Position numbers and translations under genes: made by a program | Notes under the pieces: generated by a model | What the model was told of the DNA's origin: nothing | Database searches by the model: none | The model's input: the letters and a program-made list of their open reading frames with translations, nothing else | Shown: in pieces, positions 7,409 to 14,548 of the stretch | How the letters are laid out: each line of letters opens with the position of its first letter | How positions within the stretch are numbered: position 1 is the first letter of the stretch | From: CAZIHO01 sp964538875 | GTDB taxonomy: Bacteria; Pseudomonadota; Gammaproteobacteria; Chromatiales; Chromatiaceae | Assembly (NCBI GenBank): GCA_964538875.1 | Contig: CAZIHO010000021.1 | Coordinates: 1-36,552 of the forward strand | Length of the DNA stretch: 36,552 nucleotides | Reading direction: 5' to 3'

Positions 7409-8974
7409 CTAGTTGCTACCCTGCTTGGCAACACGAACTGGGAAGCGGATGACGAAGTGGCAGCCCTTGCCGGTCTCGCTCTGCCATTGAATGACGCCAC
7501 CCCAGCGATGAATGATGATGTGGTGGCAGATGAACAGGCCATGGCGGGATTCGCCCACCCGGCCGCCCACCGAATCGAAGGAAGTGAAGATGCGGCTGAG
7601 TTCCCCCAGGGCGATGCCGGCGCCGTCGTCATCGAAGCGGATCAGTAAATCCCCGTCCTGGTGGGTGACGTCAATTTGGATGGTCCCGGCCCGCTGGCCG
7701 TTAGCGAAGCCATGTTGGACTGCATTTTGGGTCAGGTTGGTGAGCACCTGATCCAGCAGGCCCGGTTCCCCCTGCACCCAAAGATCTTCCGGACAGGTCA
7801 CCAGGACATCAATGGGCAGGCGTTGATATTCGGGGCCCTGGGCTTCCACCATGTCGTCGATGAGGGCACGCACCGAAAAGAATTGGGTCTGCTCGGACAG
7901 GCGATTGATGGCGGTGCGCCGGAAGCGTTGCATCATTTGGGTGGCGCGCCGCAGCCCGGACTGGGCCAGCCGGTCCGCCTTGCGCAGGGTGCCCAATTCG
8001 CTGCGCAATTCCGCCTCCTCCACTTCCTCGGCGCTCAGTAACTCCTCGATGCGGGTCAAGGTGGTCTCATGCTGGGACATGGCAGCCATGGCAATGTTGA
8101 TGGGGTCTCCCACCTGCTGGGCAAAGCCCGCGCTTTGTCGCCCGAGGGTCGCCAAGCGCTCGTTGATGACCAGTTGCTTGGTCAGTTCGCCGGCGTCCTG
8201 GAGTTGCAGAATGGTGCGGGCCAGGTCATGCCAGCGGCGCCGCAACAGCTCCAGGAGTCCCCAGGCGAGCAGGGCCACCAACAGGAACACGGCGCCGTAA
8301 CTCAGCTTGATTTGTCCAATTCCCTCGACGGTGGTGGCCAGGATGGGCCCGTAGTCCTGGGACACGCTGATGCCGCCCCGCACATCGCCCAACTTGTAAC
8401 CCTGGTGTTCATGGCAGCGCAGGCAGGGTTGCTGAGCGACCAGGGGCGCCATGTAACGAAATTGCTCGCCCGCCGCGCCGGCTACCACCGCCACCCGTTC
8501 CTTGGTGCCCTGCTCGAAGCTTTCCAGGGCCGCCTTTTCCCAGTCATCCGCGCTGTTTTGGGGACGCAGGGGCTTGAGGCTGGTGATATGGAACACGACT
8601 CCCGCTTCCTTGACCGCCAGTTCGGCGATCAGGCGGGTCATGTAGGCCGGGTTAATCAGGGTCAATTCCTGGCCGTCCGTGGTCTTGAGGTCCCGCCGTG
8701 GGTGTTCCAGGTAGGGATTGGGCTGAATCTTCTCGGTGACCGGCACGTACACGCCGCCGTGGCCAGCATTCCAGGCGCGGGTGAGGACCACCATGCGGAA
8801 CATGTTGCGGGCCCCCTCGGTGGCCACCTGGATGGCCTGCTCCCGCACATCCTGGATGCGCGCCTCCATCAATAATCCCACCCCCAGCGCCCAGCCGGCC
8901 AAGGGGAGCAGCCACCAGGGGCGCTGGCGGATGAAGCGGGGCACATTGACGTTCACAGGGGTTGACGCAGACAT
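7409..8974 (-). CDS. DUF3365 haem-sensor histidine kinase homologue lacking the phosphoacceptor His
   Basis: 521 residues. TM1 is at about 20-38 and TM2 at about 221-243, bracketing a periplasmic DUF3365 (Tll0287-like) domain with a c-type haem motif CLRCH (C184, C187, H188). The cytoplasmic part matches the kinase core of the hemerythrin kinase at 2536-3987 almost end to end. At the phosphoacceptor position, however, GFAHE becomes GFAQQ: Gln286 is encoded by CAG where His246 stands in the paralogue. The ATP-binding domain keeps the N-box (NLTQNAVQHG) and a DDDGAGI box, but its G2 box is eroded to SRHGLFI. It is thus probably a pseudokinase that senses redox or a gaseous ligand through haem and acts by binding a partner, perhaps its paralogue (inference). 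No Shine-Dalgarno sequence is evident before the ATG. A strong terminator follows. Confidence 0.9.
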   Translation of the reverse strand: MSASTPVNVNVPRFIRQRPWWLLPLAGWALGVGLLMEARIQDVREQAIQVATEGARNMFRMVVLTRAWNAGHGGVYVPVTEKIQPNPYLEHPRRDLKTTDGQELTLINPAYMTRLIAELAVKEAGVVFHITSLKPLRPQNSADDWEKAALESFEQGTKERVAVVAGAAGEQFRYMAPLVAQQPCLRCHEHQGYKLGDVRGGISVSQDYGPILATTVEGIGQIKLSYGAVFLLVALLAWGLLELLRRRWHDLARTILQLQDAGELTKQLVINERLATLGRQSAGFAQQVGDPINIAMAAMSQHETTLTRIEELLSAEEVEEAELRSELGTLRKADRLAQSGLRRATQMMQRFRRTAINRLSEQTQFFSVRALIDDMVEAQGPEYQRLPIDVLVTCPEDLWVQGEPGLLDQVLTNLTQNAVQHGFANGQRAGTIQIDVTHQDGDLLIRFDDDGAGIALGELSRIFTSFDSVGGRVGESRHGLFICHHIIIHRWGGVIQWQSETGKGCHFVIRFPVRVAKQGSN

Positions 8975-9248
8975 GGCATTAGACCGGCAACAACATCATC
9001 AGAAGTGGCAATATCCGGGGTGCCGAGGCTGCCCCTGGACAGCGGCGATGGCGGAAGTGGTGGCCCCGGCCGCCGGTCCTGGGCCGGCGGCTTGTCCCTG
9101 ATCCCGGTGCGTTCGGTTCCATTTTAGGTAGAATAATCCTTCATTATGGGGACCTATCCAGCGGAGCCAGACCGGCTCCGGCCGCGAATCCCGCCGCCGG
9201 CCCGGGTCTCCTGAGGGTGCGGCGGCGGCCAGATTAATGGGCGGGTGC
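8975..9248. other. Intergenic region with two hairpins
   Basis: 274 bp between two minus-strand genes. CGGAGCC at 9162-9168 pairs with GGCTCCG at 9174-9180. A longer CCGCCGCC/GGCGGCGG pair spans about 9190-9232. Neither has a T-run, so termination of the chemoreceptor transcript here is only possible, not shown. An A+T-rich patch at 9121-9147 may hold the promoter of the haem-sensor gene. I see no gene. Confidence 0.4.
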
Positions 9249-10892
9249 CTAGAAGCGGGCGAAATCCTCGTCGATCCGGGCCACCTGGGTTGGCACCTGG
9301 GCGCGGCTGGCCGGGGCCGCCGCCTTGGGCCGGCGGGCCGCCGTGCCCGTCTTGGCCGGAGTCCGGGTCTGGGTATCGATGCGCCGTTCCAGCTTGAAAT
9401 GGGACATGAGCTGCTGCAAGGCTTCCGCCTGGGCCTGCATTTCCTGGGCGGTGGCGGACAGTTCCTCGGAGGCGGACGCGGTCTGTTGGGTGGTCTGGTT
9501 GAGCTGTCCCATGGCGATATTGATCTGGCCGGTGCCGGTCGCCTGTTCCTTGCTGGCGGCGGTGATTTCCTGGACCAGATCGGCGGTGCGCTGGATATTG
9601 GGGACGATGGAGTCCAGCAGTTGGCCGGCCCGCTCCGCCAGTCCCACCGAGGACCCGGCCACTTGGCCAATTTCCTGGGCCGCCACCTGGCTGCGTTCCG
9701 CCAGTTTGCGCACTTCCGCTGCTACCACCGCGAAGCCCTTGCCGTGTTCGCCGGCCCGGGCCGCCTCGATGGCCGCGTTGAGCGCCAACAGGTTGGTCTG
9801 GTAGGCGATGTCGTCGATGATGCTGATCTTGGCGGCGATGCTCTTCATGGCCCGCAGGGTTTCGCCCACCGCCTTGCCGCCCTCCACCGCGTCGCTGGAC
9901 GATTGGGTGGCGATGCCGTCCGTGACCTTGGCGTTTTCCGTGTTCTGGGCGATGCTGGCGCTGATTTGCTCGATGCCGGCGGTGGTCTCCTCCACGCCAG
10001 CGGCCTGTTCCGAGGCGCCCTGGGCCAGGCTTTGGCTGGTGGCGGCGATCTGGTTGCTGGCGGAACCCAGGCTATCGGCGGCGGCGCGCACCTCAGAAAT
10101 GGTGGTGGCCAGCTTGTCCACCATGTTTTTCATGGCAAACAACAGGCTACCTTGGTCGTCGGCCCGGGTTTCGATCTTGACGCTCAAATCGCCGGCCGCC
10201 ACCTTGGACACCATGTCCGCCGCATAGCTGGGTTCGCCGCCCAATTGCTTCATAACGGAACGGGTCAGCAGGATGGCGATACCAATAGCTAGGACCAAGG
10301 CCACCCCCCCTAGGAGGAGCATCAGCCGGACCGCGTTGTCGGCGGCCACGTCGGCGGTCTTACCCGACTCATTCATCAGGCCGGTCTGGAAATCGATCAA
10401 CTTGACTACTGCCGCCACGTAGTTGCCTTGGCTCTTGCGGATGGAGCCCAGCATCAGTTGGCGGGCCTCGTCCTTCTTGCCGCTGTTGACCAGATTGATA
10501 AAGTTGTCTTGGTCCTGGAGGTAGATGGCCCGGGCGTCGGTGAGGTCCTTGAGCACCGCCTTGCCCTTGTCGCTGTGGATGGTTTCCTGCAATTTTTCCA
10601 GCCGTTCCTTGATGATTTTGCGGGGCTCCTCGAAGCGGGCCATTTCTTTCTTCATTTCCTCGTCGCTGGTGACCAGCAGGGCGTTACGGGCCGCCCGGGC
10701 GATGATGTTGATACTTTCCACGATATCGTTGGCCCAGACGGTTTTGGGAAATTTATCCTTCACCATGTCGTCGATTTCTTGGTTCACATTCTGGAGGCTG
10801 GTGACGCCCACCAGAGTCACAATCATGAACAGCAAGGTCACCACCCCAAAACCAGCCATCAAACGGACGGCCAAGCGTAATTTATCGAGCAT
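9249..10892 (-). CDS. Methyl-accepting chemotaxis protein (4HB sensor)
   Basis: A 547-residue chemoreceptor. TM1 (about 10-32) and TM2 (about 188-210) flank a periplasmic four-helix-bundle (4HB_MCP) ligand domain. HAMP follows (about 210-262), then a long MCPsignal coiled coil. The hairpin tip that contacts CheA/CheW is intact (IDDIAYQTNLLALNAAIEAA, then RAGEHGKGFAVVAAEVRKLA). Gln/Glu-rich flanking helices such as ASEQAAGVEETTAGIEQIS are likely methylation regions. The basic, Ala/Pro-rich C-terminus (about 505-547) has no NWETF-type CheR tether. A GGAGA ribosome-binding site lies 7-8 bases before the ATG, and a near-consensus sigma-28 promoter lies 180 bases upstream. It should therefore be expressed with the flagellar regulon. 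The ligand cannot be predicted. Confidence 0.95.
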   Translation of the reverse strand: MLDKLRLAVRLMAGFGVVTLLFMIVTLVGVTSLQNVNQEIDDMVKDKFPKTVWANDIVESINIIARAARNALLVTSDEEMKKEMARFEEPRKIIKERLEKLQETIHSDKGKAVLKDLTDARAIYLQDQDNFINLVNSGKKDEARQLMLGSIRKSQGNYVAAVVKLIDFQTGLMNESGKTADVAADNAVRLMLLLGGVALVLAIGIAILLTRSVMKQLGGEPSYAADMVSKVAAGDLSVKIETRADDQGSLLFAMKNMVDKLATTISEVRAAADSLGSASNQIAATSQSLAQGASEQAAGVEETTAGIEQISASIAQNTENAKVTDGIATQSSSDAVEGGKAVGETLRAMKSIAAKISIIDDIAYQTNLLALNAAIEAARAGEHGKGFAVVAAEVRKLAERSQVAAQEIGQVAGSSVGLAERAGQLLDSIVPNIQRTADLVQEITAASKEQATGTGQINIAMGQLNQTTQQTASASEELSATAQEMQAQAEALQQLMSHFKLERRIDTQTRTPAKTGTAARRPKAAAPASRAQVPTQVARIDEDFARF

Positions 10893-11058
10893 TGAAATTC
10901 TCCGTGTTTGAGCCTGAGCTATGTATCCAGGGAAACCCGAGGGGACTCACCCCTCCGGACCCTTTTCCCCCAATGGTCCGATGTGTCACCGCATCCCGGG
11001 TGTCCCCGGCCGGCCCGTGGTGGCGAATGTTTCGCCGGATAACCCGGGTTCAGCCCCC

Positions 11059-11081
11059 CGCCGATAACTGACATATCGGCG
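11059..11081. repeat. Perfect 8-bp inverted repeat overlapping the sigma-28 -10 element
   Basis: CGCCGATA (11059-11066), a 7-base spacer, then TATCGGCG (11074-11081). The right arm contains the minus-strand -10 element GCCGATAT. The left arm creates a consensus GCCGATAA on the plus strand, but nothing like a -35 lies in front of that one. The repeat may be an operator over the transcription start, or chance symmetry. Confidence 0.6.
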
Positions 11082-11099
11082 AGGTGTTCCCAAGCTTAA
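11073..11099 (-). promoter_or_regulatory. Sigma-28 (FliA) promoter of the chemoreceptor gene
   Basis: Reading the minus strand: TTAAGCTT (11099-11092), exactly 11 bases, then GCCGATAT (11080-11073). Against TAAAGTTT-N11-GCCGATAA this is 6 of 8 and 7 of 8, with correct spacing. Chemoreceptor genes are standard members of the FliA regulon, which strengthens the call. Transcription would begin near 11066. Confidence 0.75.
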
Positions 11100-11241
11100 A
11101 TGGGGAATTGGCGCTCCCCTGATTCGGGGGGAAGGTGTTGGGAATGAATCCCGGGGGAGTCCTGGCGGCCCCTGTTGGGCGCCAGGATTGGGTTGCCCCA
11201 CCGGCCACTCCGGGGTGTGGTTGCGGCGCGCCGCGACGGCT

Positions 11242-12468
11242 TCACCGGTGCGGTTGGGTCAGGGCCCAGACCGCGTAGATCGGGTCCGACCAAGGCGAAG
11301 CCTCGGCGTGGGCATCGTCTTCCGGTCGCGGCAGGCCCCGGATGGATAGGCTGTGGGGGGCGCCAAAAGCCGGTGTGGCGTGGAACAATTCGCTTACTAG
11401 GCCCATGCGCTCGAACTCGTGCAGATCATTCCACAAGTGGATGGCCTTGGTGGGGAACCAGCGGTTGGAAAAGCTGGTGAGGAACAGTCCCCCCGGCACC
11501 AAGACCCGCGCCACTTCCTGGAACAGTTCCCGGGGCCGGGTCAGATATTCCACCGACAGAGAACAGATCACTGCATCCAGGCTGGCATCCGCCAGGGGCA
11601 GGGTGCCGTATTGGTTGAGATCCTGGACGATACGCCGCCCGAGACGGGGATTGGCCGCCAGTTCGTCCTGGTTGAGACCGATGCCGGTCAGTTCCGGAAC
11701 CGGCAGGTCCGCCGGTAGATGGGAATCCCAACTGGCCATCAGGTCCAGTACCCGGCGCCGGCCCGCCAGCAACCGCCCATGCAGGGCGGTCAGTTGCGCC
11801 AGCGCTTGCTGGTCCAGGTGTGACAACAGGCGGGGCAGGCTGTAGAAATAGCTGTCTGGGTATTCATCCAGCCGCCGATAGGGTTCCGGGGCGCCAAAGT
11901 CCGTAGCTTGACCCTGATGCCGCATCTGCATGCCGGGACCGGTCAGCAAGTCGGCCACGCAATCGGTGCAACGACCGCCGTGTTCGGTTTCCGTAGGCGC
12001 CACGGACAGCACTTCCATTTCGAGCGTCAGTGCCCGGCCCGCCAGGGGGTGATTGAAATCGCAGACAATGCAGCCTGCGCCCAGCCCGGCTAGGCGCATG
12101 GGCCGCATGTCTTGGCTGAAAATACCAGGTACCCCCTCGGCCACCCACCCGCTAGGGAAAAAGCGTCCCAGGGATGGCCGCACCGCCGTGTGGCGCCGGG
12201 GGCGCAAATGGCGGCTAGCCAGTCGATGGAGCAAGCCGGGATTCCAGTCTGGTATGAGCTCCCCAGCGGCGAACTCATACCGGCTGATCCAGCCCGCCGG
12301 GCGGCCCAGCAGATCCCGCCGCAACGGGGCGGGCAGTAGCTCCAGGTCCCGCCATAGGTGGACCTTGGGGAAGTGATGGATGGCCGTATGCTGGGAGTGC
12401 CCCTCCCGCCAGTCCGCCTGGAGGCGCAGATGCACCAGGCTGGTGGGTTCCACGGGATCACCGCTCAT
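11242..12468 (-). CDS. FKBP-like domain fused to SAM-dependent methyltransferase
   Basis: 408 residues from the ATG at 12468. That start is chosen because GGGAGGAG lies just upstream; a longer reading frame would run into the preceding gene. Residues about 60-185 carry SlyD/FKBP-like signatures: GWVAEGVPGI (107-116) and CDFNHPLAGRALTLEMEV (136-153), followed by a CTDC pair (167-170). From about 215 a class I methyltransferase follows: VLDLMASWDSHLP as motif I (unusual, without the GxGxG loop), an ELTGIGLN segment, LPLADASLDAVICSLSVEYL and VARVLVPGGLFLTSFSNR. Substrate is unknown. It lies 19 bases after the DUF523-DUF1722 gene and is probably in its operon, opposite the photolyase and light-sensor genes. 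Whether the FKBP part still has isomerase activity is unclear. Confidence 0.85.
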   Translation of the reverse strand: MSGDPVEPTSLVHLRLQADWREGHSQHTAIHHFPKVHLWRDLELLPAPLRRDLLGRPAGWISRYEFAAGELIPDWNPGLLHRLASRHLRPRRHTAVRPSLGRFFPSGWVAEGVPGIFSQDMRPMRLAGLGAGCIVCDFNHPLAGRALTLEMEVLSVAPTETEHGGRCTDCVADLLTGPGMQMRHQGQATDFGAPEPYRRLDEYPDSYFYSLPRLLSHLDQQALAQLTALHGRLLAGRRRVLDLMASWDSHLPADLPVPELTGIGLNQDELAANPRLGRRIVQDLNQYGTLPLADASLDAVICSLSVEYLTRPRELFQEVARVLVPGGLFLTSFSNRWFPTKAIHLWNDLHEFERMGLVSELFHATPAFGAPHSLSIRGLPRPEDDAHAEASPWSDPIYAVWALTQPHR

Positions 12469-12487
12469 GGCTTGCTCCTCCCAAGGG

Positions 12488-13474
12488 TTAAATGCGTGCC
12501 CGGGGCGCCAGTGCCGCCGGGAAGGGCGCCAGGTAATACTGGGATTCCAGCCAGACGTTGGGAATGCGCCGCAAATGGTGGCGCAGTAGCACCAGGGGAC
12601 TGACCAGGGACAAACGCTCGTGCCGGTAGGCATCGAACAAGTCCAGCAGTTCCCGCTTGTCGTCCCTGCTCAGGTCCCGCTTCAGGTAGCCCATGATGTG
12701 TTGCAACACGTTGATGTGCTTGCGCCGGCTAGGCCGCAGCGCCATCACTTCCATAAACCGGGCGATGTAGGCGGCGCGCCGTTGCGCCAGGCTGGCCCGG
12801 GTCACACCGGCCACGATGCGCCCCAGTTCCGCGTATAACTGGGGACCACGGGCCATCAGCAGCAGCTTGTGGCGGGCGTGGAATTCCACCAGGCCGCCCA
12901 CGGACTGCTCTGGGTCCGGAATCTGTCGCCAACGGTGCAGGGCGAACACCCGTTCCAAGAACACTTCCCGCAGCAGGGGATCCTGGAGCCGCCCTTCCTC
13001 CTCCACTGGCACCAGGGGTAGCAGGCGCCGGAGTTCCTGGGTGAATACGCCCTGGCCGTCGTGGCGACGCGGCAGGTTGGGCCCCACCACCACCGGCACC
13101 CGCTCCAGGCCGCAACTGGGTGAGCCCCGCTTTACCACCAGTCCGTCCACCGCCCCCAGGCGCTCCGCCCACTGCCCGGCCAGCTTGAGCATTGGCCCAG
13201 TCAGGTCCTCGGCCTGGCCCTGGCCGGCGGCCCGGCCACTGACCAACTGGACGCGGCCATCCTGCTGGCGCAGTTGGATGCTGGGCCTGGGTGCCCCCAG
13301 GCCCAACTCCATTTCCGGACAAAAGGCCACCAGGTCGAAAAATTGGGACAACTGGTCCGCCAGGAAGGGATTCCGCTGGTGGCCGCCGTCAAAGCGCACC
13401 GGCTGACCCAGCAGGCAAGCGCTGACGCCCAACTGGGGCCGGGACGGGGGGCCGGATGTGTCGGTGAGGGGCAT
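12488..13474 (-). CDS. DUF523-DUF1722 (YbgA-type) protein, TudS-like
   Basis: 328 residues. The N-terminal DUF523 domain (about 13-165) keeps three cysteines, C20 (VSACLLG), C52 (AFCPE) and C121 (GSPSCGL). In the characterised member TudS (thiouracil desulfidase) the corresponding residues bind a [4Fe-4S] cluster that removes sulfur from thiolated pyrimidines. The C-terminal DUF1722 domain (about 190-310) has the FHARHKLLLMA signature and the NVLQHIMGYLKRDLS segment. Genes of this architecture often sit beside MerR-type regulators and photolyases, as here, where it is transcribed divergently from both. A role in repair or scavenging of damaged or thiolated bases is an inference. The methyltransferase fusion gene follows after 19 bases. 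Confidence 0.9.
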   Translation of the reverse strand: MPLTDTSGPPSRPQLGVSACLLGQPVRFDGGHQRNPFLADQLSQFFDLVAFCPEMELGLGAPRPSIQLRQQDGRVQLVSGRAAGQGQAEDLTGPMLKLAGQWAERLGAVDGLVVKRGSPSCGLERVPVVVGPNLPRRHDGQGVFTQELRRLLPLVPVEEEGRLQDPLLREVFLERVFALHRWRQIPDPEQSVGGLVEFHARHKLLLMARGPQLYAELGRIVAGVTRASLAQRRAAYIARFMEVMALRPSRRKHINVLQHIMGYLKRDLSRDDKRELLDLFDAYRHERLSLVSPLVLLRHHLRRIPNVWLESQYYLAPFPAALAPRARI

Positions 13475-13571
13475 GGGGTATCCTCGCTAGGGTGTACAAG
13501 CTAAAAGTTAGACAGCAAACTTAAAATGTGCAACTATTTTTTTACACAAGCTGTCATAGCGAGGAGAGCGC
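13475..13571. promoter_or_regulatory. A+T-rich divergent control region
   Basis: About 100 bp between the DUF523 gene and the MerR/photolyase operon, much richer in A+T than its surroundings. It contains TGTACAA (13493), TGTGCAA (13527) and, inverted, TTACACA (13542), which could be half sites for the LitR/CarH-type regulator encoded next door. It also contains a -35-like TAGACA (13509-13514) and a -10-like TAAAAT (13522-13527) that are not properly spaced to each other. I cannot assign exact promoters. Confidence 0.5.
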
Positions 13572-13613
13572 ATGGAGAACTTGACGCCTTGGCAGGGGGG
13601 ATGGGCCTTATGA
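13572..13613 (+). CDS. Possible 13-residue leader peptide coupled to the light regulator
   Basis: A 13-codon reading frame (MENLTPWQGGWAL) with a strong GAGGAGAG ribosome-binding site at 13561-13568. Its TGA stop (13611-13613) overlaps the likely ATG of the MerR-B12 gene at 13610. The arrangement would allow translational coupling or leader-based control. It contains two Trp codons but no run of one amino acid, and no attenuator hairpin is obvious. It could instead be a chance frame, with the real start for the regulator lying at 13601 or 13526. Confidence 0.4.
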   Translation: MENLTPWQGGWAL

Positions 13614-14548
13614 CCGAGCCAACCACCCGCCAACCGGGCGAGGCGGCCGGCTTCCCGATCCGGGTCCTGGAGGAATTGACCGGCGTTCCCGCCACCACCC
13701 TGCGGGCCTGGGAGCGGCGCCATGGGCTGCTCAAGCCCAAACGGGCGCCCAGCGGCCACCGGCTGTACGACCAGCAGGACCTGGCCAGGGTGCGGGACGT
13801 GTTGCGCCTGCTGGACGCCAATCTGCCGATTCGGGACGCGGCGCGCCTGGTCCAAGACGGCTTGCCCGCACCCCTGCCGGCCGGGCGCCCCGATAATCCT
13901 TGGGAACCCATGCGCCATCGTTTGCTGCGGGCGGTGGAAACCTTCGACGACGGCCGCCTGGACAGCCTCTACCAGGAGGCACTGTCCCTGTATCCCATCG
14001 ACCTGGTCACCGACCAGTTGCTGGCGCCCAGCCTCAGGCGTCTCGGCGAGCGCTGGCGCGAGCGGGACCTGGGCATTGCCGAGGAGCACTTTTTCTCTAC
14101 CTATCTGCGCAACAAACTGGGGTCCCGCCTGCATCATGAGTCCCAGCGTCCCCGGGGCCGGCGCCTGTTGCTGGCCTGCCTGCCCGGCGAGCGCCATGAA
14201 CTGGGCCTGCTGATGTTTGCCCTGGGGACCCTGGGGCGGGGGTATCGGGTGCTGTACCTGGGTCCGGACCTGCCCCTGGGACAGTTGCCGGGAGCTTCGG
14301 CCCGGGCCGGAGCGGCGGCGGTGATCCTGTCCGGGACCGAGCAGGCCGACCTGGCCCCGGACCTGCCGGAGCAACTGGGCGCCTTGGTTCCCCGTTTGGC
14401 CCTGCCTCTATGGGTGGGGGGCTCCTATTCCAATGCCCAGGCCCAGCGTCTGGCGGCCGCCGGCGTCGGGGTGCTGGGCGAGCGTAGCCATGGGGCGCTG
14501 GAACAGTTGGACCGGGAATTTCCCGCCTATGGGGGGGTGCGCCCATGA
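13610..14548 (+). CDS. litR: LitR/CarH-type MerR regulator with B12-binding domain
   Basis: 312 residues from ATG 13610, preceded at good spacing by AGGGGGG. ATG 13601 and ATG 13526 are in-frame alternatives. The N-terminal MerR winged helix (about 10-80) shows TTLRAWERRHGLLKPKR and GHRLYDQQDL. The four-helix cap has the Wx9EH signature (W149, E159-H160), and the Rossmann B12 domain has ExHxxG (E194, H196, G199), where the His is the lower cobalt ligand. Both motifs are hallmarks of the adenosylcobalamin light sensors CarH and LitR, which repress in the dark and release DNA when light breaks the Co-C bond. The gene overlaps the photolyase gene by ATGA and faces the DUF523 operon, so it probably controls both in response to light (inference). 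The symbol is assigned by family. Confidence 0.88.
   Translation: MTEPTTRQPGEAAGFPIRVLEELTGVPATTLRAWERRHGLLKPKRAPSGHRLYDQQDLARVRDVLRLLDANLPIRDAARLVQDGLPAPLPAGRPDNPWEPMRHRLLRAVETFDDGRLDSLYQEALSLYPIDLVTDQLLAPSLRRLGERWRERDLGIAEEHFFSTYLRNKLGSRLHHESQRPRGRRLLLACLPGERHELGLLMFALGTLGRGYRVLYLGPDLPLGQLPGASARAGAAAVILSGTEQADLAPDLPEQLGALVPRLALPLWVGGSYSNAQAQRLAAAGVGVLGERSHGALEQLDREFPAYGGVRP

Larger units (their letters stand above)
10893..11241. other. Intergenic/leader region of the chemoreceptor gene
   Basis: 349 bp without a credible gene. It holds the sigma-28 promoter at 11073-11099 and a leader of about 170 bases for the chemoreceptor mRNA. The stretch 11100-11241, next to the stop of the methyltransferase gene, contains only weak GC-rich inverted repeats and no T-run terminator. 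Confidence 0.5.

Noticed and set aside
9237..10292. 351-codon plus-strand frame
   Set aside because: Antisense to the chemoreceptor gene with Gly/His-rich composition typical of shadow frames.
11060..11067. GCCGATAA on the plus strand as a second sigma-28 promoter
   Set aside because: No -35-like sequence 11 bases upstream and no plus-strand gene for over 2 kb; it arises from the palindrome.
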